Positions 1 to 5,036 of a stretch of DNA of 8,854 bases are shown one piece after another. The stretch lies in contig JAUQQB010000090.1 of the NCBI GenBank assembly GCA_030550075.1, positions 1 to 8,854 of the forward strand. Direction: 5' to 3'. The first letter of the stretch is position 1. Each line of letters begins with the position of its first letter. The DNA comes from Chloroflexota bacterium (lineage in GTDB: Bacteria; Chloroflexota; Anaerolineae; Thermoflexales; Thermoflexaceae). A program made the translations under genes and the position numbers. Under the pieces are notes generated by a model. That model did no database searches, had not been told where the DNA came from, and saw nothing but the letters and a program-made list of their open reading frames with translations.

Positions 1-285
1 GCGCGGATGATCCCGAACCTCCGGTTACGGGATCTCGCGGTGGAGACCGCGCAATCTCTGGGGATCCCCATCCAGTTTTCCGTGATTGAAGGGGGAGCAA
101 CGGACGGCGGCGTGATCCACCTTCATAAAGGCGGGGTTCCGACCCTGGTCATTGGCGTCCCGGCGCGGCACATCCACAGCCATAGCGCCATTATCCATCG
201 CGAGGACGTGGAGCGGGCCATTGCCCTGGTCACCGCTCTGGTTCAGCGTCTGGATGCGGAGACCGTTGCTTGTTTGAAGCCATAA
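1..285 (+). CDS. M42-family metallo-aminopeptidase / endoglucanase-like peptidase, C-terminal fragment (5' end outside window)
   Basis: About 94 codons are visible, open from the first base and ending at TAA 283-285; the gene starts upstream of the window. The fragment carries the C-terminal part of the M42 fold: a GGATDGG segment (fragment residues 31-37), the counterpart of the family's GGTDAG stretch; a following IHLHKGGVPTLVIGVP strand-turn-strand; and ARHIHSH (residues 55-61), where M42 enzymes place a metal-binding His in an R-Y-I-H-S/T context. M42 enzymes are cytosolic, dinuclear-metal aminopeptidases that form large tetrahedral particles and trim peptides; some are annotated as endoglucanase M or glutamyl aminopeptidase, so substrate cannot be fixed here. 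There is no visible terminator after the stop. The -35 element of the next promoter overlaps its last codons, so the gene is probably not part of the atp unit in function. Confidence 0.85.
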   Translation, partial: ARMIPNLRLRDLAVETAQSLGIPIQFSVIEGGATDGGVIHLHKGGVPTLVIGVPARHIHSHSAIIHREDVERAIALVTALVQRLDAETVACLKP

Positions 286-301
286 CAATCTCCGCTATAA
301 T
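274..301 (+). promoter_or_regulatory. Sigma70-type promoter driving the atpA operon
   Basis: A -35 box TTGAAG (274-279) is followed by a 16-bp spacer and a perfect TATAAT -10 box (296-301). The predicted start of transcription is about 307-309, giving a leader of roughly 57 nt before the atpA ATG. The -35 box lies inside the last codons of the upstream peptidase gene. The -10 is exact, the -35 matches 4 of 6, and it is the only strong promoter-like pair I saw in the window. The assignment is from sequence alone. Confidence 0.65.
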
Positions 302-307
302 AACCTG

Positions 308-323
308 CGTGACACTTTTCACA
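308..323 (+). promoter_or_regulatory. CRP/FNR-type palindrome overlapping the predicted transcription start
   Basis: The sequence reads C-GTGA-CACTTT-TCACA, i.e. GTGA and TCAC half-sites separated by exactly 6 nt. It matches 9 of the 10 defined positions of the E. coli CRP consensus TGTGA-N6-TCACA. It begins about 6 nt after the -10 box, so a bound regulator would cover the start site and would be expected to repress. Which CRP/FNR-family protein might bind is unknown, and a chance palindrome is possible. Confidence 0.4.
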
Positions 324-364
324 TGGACTTTGGACGAATACTCCAACATCCTGTGAGGTGAACA

Positions 365-2056
365 ATGGCGGATCGGACGGATGCCTGGCAGGAGCTGATC
401 GCTTCCCTGCAGCAGCGGATCGAAGCCTATACCCCTGAGGTAGAAGTGGCCGAAATCGGCGAGGTCATCGAGGCCGGGGATGGAATTGCCCGGTGCTCGG
501 GCCTCAGCAACGTGATGGCCAGCGAGCTGGTGGAATTCGAGAACGGGGTGATGGGGATCGCCTTCAACCTGGAGCGGGACAACGTTGGCGTGATCATCCT
601 GGGGGATTTCAGCGGGATCCGACAGGGGATGAAGGTCCGTGGAACTGGCCGGATCGCCTCTGTGCCGGTGGGCCAGGCGCTGCTGGGCCGTGTGGTCGAT
701 CCCCTGGGGCGCCCGCTGGACGGCAAGGGACCCATTGTGACGGATCGCTATCGCCCCATCGAGCGGATCGCCCCCGGGGTGACCAAGCGCCAGGACGTGG
801 ACACCCCGGTCCAGACCGGCATCAAGGCCATCGACGCGATGATCCCCATCGGCCGTGGCCAGCGGGAGCTGATTATCGGTGACCGTCAGACCGGGAAGAC
901 GGCCATCGCGGTGGACACGATCATTAATCAAAAAGGGAAAGGGATGGTTTGCATCTATGTAGCCATCGGCCAGAAGCGGGCTCAGGTCGCCCGTCTGGTG
1001 GCCACCCTGGAGCGCTACGGCGCGATGGATTACACCATCGTGGTGGCGGCCACCGCCTCCGATCCTGCGGCGCTGCAATACATCGCGCCCTACGCAGGCT
1101 GCGCGATGGGTGAGGAGGTGATGGAGAACGGGGTGATCGTCGACGGCCAGCTGGTCAATGATGCCCTCATCGTCTATGACGACCTCACCAAGCACGCGTG
1201 GGCTTACCGCCAGGTCTCCCTGTTGCTACGGCGCCCGCCAGGCCGGGAGGCCTACCCGGGCGATATCTTCTATCTCCATTCTCGTCTACTGGAGCGCGCC
1301 GCCCGTCTGGCGAATAAATACATCATTGTCCCCAGGGACGCGCCGGAGGACACGAAGGAGGGGATCGACGGGAAGGTTTACACCGGCCCCCTGGGTTACA
1401 AAGAGGCCCTGAAAGCCCTGGAGGCGCGTCCGGATAAGGAGAATCTGAAGATCCTGAAAGTGAAGGGGTCGGGTGGAAGCCTCACGGCGCTGCCCATCGT
1501 GGAGACGCAGCTGGGGGATGTTTCGGCTTACATCCCGACCAATGTGATCTCCATTACGGATGGTCAGATTTACCTGGAGACAGATCTCTTCAATGCGGGC
1601 ATCCGTCCGGCGATCAACGTGGGGATCTCGGTCTCCCGGGTGGGTGGCGCGGCTCAGACAAAGGCCATGAAGCAGGTGGCCGGGCGGCTGCGCCTGGAGA
1701 TGGCCCAGTTCCGGGAGCTGGCAGCCTTCGTGCAGTTCGGGTCGGATCTCGATAAGACCACGCTGGCGATCATCGAGCGGGGCAAGCGGCTGACCGAGGT
1801 CCTGAAGCAGCCACAATATGAGCCGATGCCTCTGGAGGAGCAGGTGATGGTGATCTTCGCCGGGACAAACGGGTACCTGGATTCGATCCCGGTGGAGAGG
1901 GTGCGTCAATGGGAGAAGGAGTTCTTGCGCTTTATGGCCACGAATTACCCAGAGGTCGGCCGCAATATTGCTGAGCGGAAGGAGATCCCCAAAGAGGCTG
2001 AGGAGAAGCTGCGGCGGGCTGTCGAGGAGTTCAACCGCGGCTGGCTGGCTGGGTGA
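365..2056 (+). CDS. atpA: F1-ATP synthase subunit alpha
   Basis: Non-catalytic nucleotide-binding subunit of the F1 head, 563 residues. The start ATG is preceded by GAGGTG (355-360). Visible order: N-terminal helix of the type that contacts delta (about 7-22); beta-barrel domain (about 25-95); Walker A GDRQTGKT (172-179); Walker B strand ALIVYDD (267-273); RQVSLLLRRPPGREAYPGD (282-300); the arginine-finger segment SVSRVGGAAQ with R425, which reaches into the beta catalytic site; and a helical C-terminal domain. It is about 50 residues longer than the E. coli protein (513). The excess is mostly two inserts: about 8 residues before Walker B (about 251-265) and about 38 extra residues between RLLERAAR and GGSLTALP (within about 320-367). 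All key residues are present, so the inserts look like tolerated lineage features rather than damage. It is the first gene after the promoter; the first Uma2 gene starts 12 nt after its stop. Confidence 0.98.
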   Translation: MADRTDAWQELIASLQQRIEAYTPEVEVAEIGEVIEAGDGIARCSGLSNVMASELVEFENGVMGIAFNLERDNVGVIILGDFSGIRQGMKVRGTGRIASVPVGQALLGRVVDPLGRPLDGKGPIVTDRYRPIERIAPGVTKRQDVDTPVQTGIKAIDAMIPIGRGQRELIIGDRQTGKTAIAVDTIINQKGKGMVCIYVAIGQKRAQVARLVATLERYGAMDYTIVVAATASDPAALQYIAPYAGCAMGEEVMENGVIVDGQLVNDALIVYDDLTKHAWAYRQVSLLLRRPPGREAYPGDIFYLHSRLLERAARLANKYIIVPRDAPEDTKEGIDGKVYTGPLGYKEALKALEARPDKENLKILKVKGSGGSLTALPIVETQLGDVSAYIPTNVISITDGQIYLETDLFNAGIRPAINVGISVSRVGGAAQTKAMKQVAGRLRLEMAQFRELAAFVQFGSDLDKTTLAIIERGKRLTEVLKQPQYEPMPLEEQVMVIFAGTNGYLDSIPVERVRQWEKEFLRFMATNYPEVGRNIAERKEIPKEAEEKLRRAVEEFNRGWLAG

Positions 2057-2068
2057 GGGGGGTTCAGG

Positions 2069-2704
2069 ATGGCTGCCGTTGCGGGCGCGCGGGTTCGGGT
2101 GGAAGTTGAGCCCTTTTATCCCTATTTGCTTCGCCTGTATGGGGTGGACGAGGCGGAGTTTGAGGCGCTGGCTGATGAGGACCTCAAGGCGGAATACATT
2201 GATGGGGTGATGATCGTGCACTCGCTGGCCTCCGTGCGTCATGAGCGGTATGTGGCTTTCCTGTTGACGCTGTTGAATCTCCATTTAAGCCAGCGTGGAG
2301 CGGGCCTCGTCCTGGCCGGGAATGCTCTGTTCCGGGTCGGACCCCGGCGGTTTGCGCCGGATGTGATGGTGGTGCAGGAGGAGACGCGGGTGGGCCCGAA
2401 GGAGATCGAAGGCCCTCCGGATCTGGTGATCGAGGTTCTTTCGGAGTCCACGCGAGGATATGATCTCGGGGAGAAGCGGGTAGCCTATCGGGAGATCGGA
2501 GTGCCGGAGATCTGGTTCGTCGATCCGGAGGAACAGGTAGTGATCGTGGAGAGGAGGGAAAGCGGGTATCTGGGGGAAACGGTTCGCAAAGGCTGGGTGG
2601 TTTCAAGGACAGTCCCCGGTTTTCAAATCCGGGCGGAGTGGCTGTGGCAGGAGCCTTTGCCTTCCGTCCTGGAATGCTGGGAGGAAATGCGGGGGGAAGG
2701 GTAA
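2069..2704 (+). CDS. Uma2-family (DUF820) PD-(D/E)XK endonuclease-like protein, copy 1
   Basis: 211 residues, typical for Uma2 proteins, which have a restriction-endonuclease-like fold but mostly unproven function. Visible motifs: KAEYIDG (40-46, the family's early Glu); RRFAPDVMVV (93-102, with D98); PPDLVIEVLSEST (116-128, with D118 and E122); and a helix with K136 in EKRVAYREIGVPEIWFVD, matching the family pattern in which the catalytic Lys lies downstream of the E-x-L strand. No signal peptide or membrane segment. The start ATG follows a GAGGGGGG stretch about 6 nt upstream, 12 nt after atpA stops, so it is probably co-transcribed with atpA. The first about 18 residues (rich in Ala, Val and Arg) are unlike copies 2 and 3, but residues 19-53 are almost identical in DNA to copy 2. 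Any DNA target is unknown. Confidence 0.9.
   Translation: MAAVAGARVRVEVEPFYPYLLRLYGVDEAEFEALADEDLKAEYIDGVMIVHSLASVRHERYVAFLLTLLNLHLSQRGAGLVLAGNALFRVGPRRFAPDVMVVQEETRVGPKEIEGPPDLVIEVLSESTRGYDLGEKRVAYREIGVPEIWFVDPEEQVVIVERRESGYLGETVRKGWVVSRTVPGFQIRAEWLWQEPLPSVLECWEEMRGEG
2123..2229 (+). repeat. 5'-segment direct repeat, copy 1 unit (partner at 2746-2852)
   Basis: 107 nt inside Uma2 copy 1 match 2746-2852 in copy 2 with only 3 mismatches by my count, two of them synonymous and one Leu/Pro. The spacing is 623 bp. Similarity drops sharply just after this block. Confidence 0.85.
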
Positions 2705-2759
2705 TGCAGGCCGCGCGCCCGCTGGAAGTGCGAAGCGAGCATCCTTATTTGCTTCGCCT
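2630..2759 (+). repeat. Gene-junction direct repeat, unit 1 (partner at 3253-3382)
   Basis: 130 nt spanning the end of Uma2 copy 1 and the start of copy 2. It matches 3253-3382 with 9 mismatches by my count: one in the first 55 nt, six in the 19 nt around the stop codon, and two in the last 56 nt. It encodes the shared tail ending EWLWQEPLPSVLECWE and the shared start MQAARPLEV. Confidence 0.85.
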
Positions 2760-3327
2760 GTATGGGGTGGACGAGGCGGAGTTTGAGGCGCTGGCCGATG
2801 AGGACCTCAAGGCGGAATACATCGATGGGGTGATGATCGTGCACTCGCCGGCAAGCGTCCGCCATGAGGAGCGGCAGATCTTTCTGGCCGCTTTGTTGAA
2901 ATTCTATCTGGATAGCCATCTGCCCGGGCGGGTTCTGGGGGGAAACGCACTGTTCCATGTCGGTTCCCGGCGCTTTGCCCCCGATGTTATGGTGGTGAGG
3001 GATGTCCAGCGGGTGGGGATAAAAGAGGTCGATGGGGCTCCGGATCTGGCGATTGAGATCCTTTCGGAGTCCACCCGGTATTACGATTCGAACGAGAAGC
3101 GGATGGCTTACCGGGAGATGGCCATCCCGGAGATCTGGCTGGTGGATCTGGATCAGCAGGTTGTGCTGGTGGAGCGACGAAGTCATGATTATCGCTCGGA
3201 GATCATCCACGAAGGATGGGTGATTTCCGAGGCCGTGCCCGGGTTCCGGATTCGGGCGGAGTGGCTATGGCAGGAGCCTTTGCCTTCCGTCCTGGAATGC
3301 TGGGAGGCGATTCGGGGGAAAGCGTGA
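2704..3327 (+). CDS. Uma2-family (DUF820) PD-(D/E)XK endonuclease-like protein, copy 2
   Basis: 207 residues. I chose the ATG at 2704, which overlaps the copy 1 stop by one base (TAATG) and follows a GGGGGGAAGGG purine run. An in-frame ATG at 2638 would add 22 residues that only reread the end of copy 1 in another frame, and copy 3 starts in the same way. Motifs: KAEYIDG (36-42); RRFAPDVMVV (D94); APDLAIEILSEST (D114, E118); EKRMAYREMAIPEIWLVD (K132). The full Uma2 motif set is present, so it could be an active nuclease. Protein identity to copy 1 is high over residues about 14-51 and over the last 30 residues, but only moderate between. It is translationally coupled to both neighbours. Confidence 0.9.
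   Translation: MQAARPLEVRSEHPYLLRLYGVDEAEFEALADEDLKAEYIDGVMIVHSPASVRHEERQIFLAALLKFYLDSHLPGRVLGGNALFHVGSRRFAPDVMVVRDVQRVGIKEVDGAPDLAIEILSESTRYYDSNEKRMAYREMAIPEIWLVDLDQQVVLVERRSHDYRSEIIHEGWVISEAVPGFRIRAEWLWQEPLPSVLECWEAIRGKA
2746..2852 (+). repeat. 5'-segment direct repeat, copy 2 unit (partner at 2123-2229)
   Basis: Second unit of the 107-nt block described at 2123-2229. It encodes the N-terminal part of the Uma2 domain through the KAEYIDG motif. The corresponding part of copy 3 (3369 onward) matches only for its first 14 nt at this level and then diverges. Confidence 0.85.
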
Positions 3328-3382
3328 TGCAGGCCGCGCGCCCGCTGGAAGTGCAAAGTGAGCATCCTTATTTGCTTCGCCT
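3253..3382 (+). repeat. Gene-junction direct repeat, unit 2 (partner at 2630-2759)
   Basis: Second unit of the 130-nt junction repeat, spanning the end of copy 2 and the start of copy 3. A longer 3'-end similarity (3229-3311 against 3858-3940, 4 mismatches in 83 nt) continues the repeat into copy 3, where it stops short of atpG. Confidence 0.85.
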
Positions 3383-3965
3383 TTACGGAGTCAGCGAGGC
3401 GGAATTCGAGGCCATCGCGGATGAAGATCTGAAGGCGGAATATCTCCATGGAGTGATGGTTGTGCACTCCCCGGCCAGTTTCGCCCATGAGGACTGTCAG
3501 GCCTTCCTATTAACCCTGCTGCGGTTCTATACAGAGGCTTATGACATAGGCAAAGTGGTGGGGGGGAACGCCCTGTTCCGGACAGGCTCATGGCAGTTCG
3601 CTCCGGATATGATGGCGGTTAGCCGGGAAGCCCGAGTCACGGCGAAGCGAGTGGAAGGAGTTCCTCTGCTGGTGATCGAGATCCTTTCGGAATCGACACG
3701 TGATTACGATCTTGGGGAGAAGCGGAACGCATATTGGGAAATCGGGGTGCCCGAGATCTGGTGGGTGGATCCGGAAGAAAGGGCGGTGATCATCGATCGA
3801 AGGGGCTCCGGAGATCTGTATCGAGAGGAGATGAGGCGCGAGGGCTGGGTGGTCTCTGAGGCCGTGCCCGGGTTCCGGATCCGGGCCGAGTGGCTATGGC
3901 AGGAGCCCCTGCCTTCCGTCCTGGAATGCTGGGAGGCGATCCAACATATGGCATCAGGAGGGTAG
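3327..3965 (+). CDS. Uma2-family (DUF820) endonuclease-like protein, copy 3, with altered motif
   Basis: 212 residues. The ATG at 3327 overlaps the copy 2 stop by one base (TGATG); its first 13 residues match copy 2 except for one (Arg to Gln). A further upstream in-frame ATG (3216) lies inside copy 2 and is unlikely. Motifs: KAEYLHG (Asp of the family DG replaced by His41); QFAPDMMAV (D94 kept); VPLLVIEILSEST, in which the Asp of the PD pair is Leu114 while E118 is kept; EKRNAYWEIGVPEIWWVD (K132 kept). The likely core residues (D94, E118, K132) remain, so activity is possible, but constraint seems relaxed. The C-terminal tail QHMASGG differs from the other copies and contains the Shine-Dalgarno sequence of atpG. 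The stop is 4 nt before the atpG GTG. Confidence 0.88.
   Translation: MQAARPLEVQSEHPYLLRLYGVSEAEFEAIADEDLKAEYLHGVMVVHSPASFAHEDCQAFLLTLLRFYTEAYDIGKVVGGNALFRTGSWQFAPDMMAVSREARVTAKRVEGVPLLVIEILSESTRDYDLGEKRNAYWEIGVPEIWWVDPEERAVIIDRRGSGDLYREEMRREGWVVSEAVPGFRIRAEWLWQEPLPSVLECWEAIQHMASGG
3956..3961 (+). promoter_or_regulatory. Shine-Dalgarno site of atpG, located inside Uma2 copy 3
   Basis: AGGAGG lies 8 nt before the GTG at 3970 and within the last codons (Ser-Gly-Gly) of Uma2 copy 3. It is the strongest ribosome binding site in this part of the operon. It supports the GTG start, which gives the standard gamma N-terminus PTLRELRRRI. Confidence 0.8.
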
Positions 3966-3969
3966 CGTC

Positions 3970-4920
3970 GTGCCCACCCTGCGGGAATTGCGGCGTCGGA
4001 TTCGAACAGTCCGAAGTATCTCCCAGATCACGCGGGCTATGGAAGCCGTCTCGGCCTCCAAAATGCGACGGGCCCAGGAGATGACCCTGGCGTCCCGCCC
4101 ATATTCCCAGAAAGCGTGGGAGGTTCTGGTTCATCTCGCTCATCAGGCGGAGGCCAGCGCGCTGCTCCATCCCTTGCTGGAGGTTCGGCCGGTGCGGCGG
4201 GTTCTGTTGATCCTCATCACCGCCGACCGGGGCCTGTGCGGCGCTTACAACGATAACGTCATCCGCCTGGCCTTCCGGTTCGCGGCAGTCAGCCGGGCAC
4301 CCGTGTCCTTTCTCACCGTAGGGCGCAAAGGACGGGATGCAGTGGCGCGGGTGCGGGGGGCCCTGGTGGCAGATTTCTCGCCGATGCCCCGCTGGCCTCG
4401 CTTTACCGACGTGCGTCCGATCGCCCGGCTGGCGATGGAGGAGTTCCTGAGGGAGAGCGTGGACGAGGTCTACATTGCTTACACGGACTTTATCAACACA
4501 ATGGTGCAGCGCCCGCGGGTCCGTCGGCTGTTGCCGCTTCGCCTCACCCAGGGCCATGAGCCGGCCGTCCCCGAGGCGGTTGAGCGGCTGGACACCCGGG
4601 CGGTGGCGAACAAAACGTTTATTTACGAACCGGACCCGGCGCAATTGCTGGAGGTGATCCTGCCGCGGTTCGTGGAGCTCCAGGTTTATCAGGCGGTTCT
4701 GGAGAGCCTGGCCAGCGAGCACTCCGCCCGCATGGTGGCCATGCGCAATGCGACGGAGAACGCGGAGAGCCTGATCTATATGCTGACCCTGAGCTACAAC
4801 AAGGCTCGCCAGCAATCGATCACCAGCGAGATGCTGGATATCGCGGGCGGGGCGGAGGCCATGCGCCAGGCCGCCCGAGCCCGGATCCAGGCTCGCCTGC
4901 GCACCGGAGCAGGCCGTTAA
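3970..4920 (+). CDS. atpG: F1-ATP synthase subunit gamma
   Basis: Rotor shaft of F1, 316 residues, GTG start with AGGAGG 8 nt upstream. Visible: the N-terminal coiled-coil helix with SISQITRAMEAVSASKMRRAQ (16-36), typical of gamma; the Rossmann-like core with ITADRGLCGAYN (83-94); and the C-terminal helix with SEHSARMVAMRNATENA (249-265), YNKARQQSITSEMLDIAGGAEAM (275 on). Most bacterial gammas (about 286-290 residues) end near the GGAEAM equivalent; this one adds about 18 mostly Ala/Arg residues with a basic character. In the known F1 structures the gamma C-terminus threads up inside the alpha3beta3 ring, so the tail could protrude toward the crown. It lies 4 nt after the last Uma2 gene and 116 nt before atpD. 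Confidence 0.97.
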   Translation: MPTLRELRRRIRTVRSISQITRAMEAVSASKMRRAQEMTLASRPYSQKAWEVLVHLAHQAEASALLHPLLEVRPVRRVLLILITADRGLCGAYNDNVIRLAFRFAAVSRAPVSFLTVGRKGRDAVARVRGALVADFSPMPRWPRFTDVRPIARLAMEEFLRESVDEVYIAYTDFINTMVQRPRVRRLLPLRLTQGHEPAVPEAVERLDTRAVANKTFIYEPDPAQLLEVILPRFVELQVYQAVLESLASEHSARMVAMRNATENAESLIYMLTLSYNKARQQSITSEMLDIAGGAEAMRQAARARIQARLRTGAGR

Positions 4921-5036
4921 TCCGCTGCTCATCTCTCTGAGGGGCTGGGGCAATCCGGCAAGTTGCCAGAGGACACCAGCCTGATTCCCGGAACTCATCA
5001 GTCCTAACTCCGATCATTCCTGGGAGGTAAGAAAGC
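4921..5036 (+). other. atpG-atpD spacer with nested inverted repeats
   Basis: This 116-nt spacer is the longest inside the operon and contains no gene. It has GGCTGG (4943-4948) facing CCAGCC (4976-4981), enclosing GGCAA (4949-4953, and again 4957-4961) facing TTGCC (4963-4967). The two GGCAA copies offer alternative pairings. There is no T-run, so it is not a simple terminator. It could be an RNA element affecting mRNA stability or beta expression, or chance. It ends with the strong SD GGGAGG (5022-5027), 9 nt before the atpD ATG. I saw no convincing promoter. Confidence 0.35.

Noticed and set aside
1115..1466. Frameshift or damage in atpA to explain its extra length
   Set aside because: The frame stays open, the motifs before and after the inserts are intact, and the inserted residues have normal composition.
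2638..2703. Upstream ATG extending Uma2 copy 2 by 22 residues (and 3216 for copy 3 by 37)
   Set aside because: The extensions only reread the conserved 3' end of the preceding copy in another frame; TAATG/TGATG coupling and the shared MQAARPLEV start favour the later ATGs.
2123..3940. CRISPR-like or short tandem repeat array
   Set aside because: The repeats are 55-130 nt coding segments spaced about 620 bp apart within genes, not short repeats with unique spacers.
2057..3969. Mobile element carrying the Uma2 genes
   Set aside because: I found no transposase, terminal inverted repeats or target-site duplication; the repeats seen are internal to the paralogues.
3790..4998. Long open frame on the minus strand (402 codons), and similar ones at 230-1195, 1286-2284, 5184-5990 and 7790-8743
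   Set aside because: They lie antisense to clear atp or mreB genes, have His/Arg/Gly/Pro-rich low-information sequences with no recognisable domain, and are expected in GC-rich DNA.
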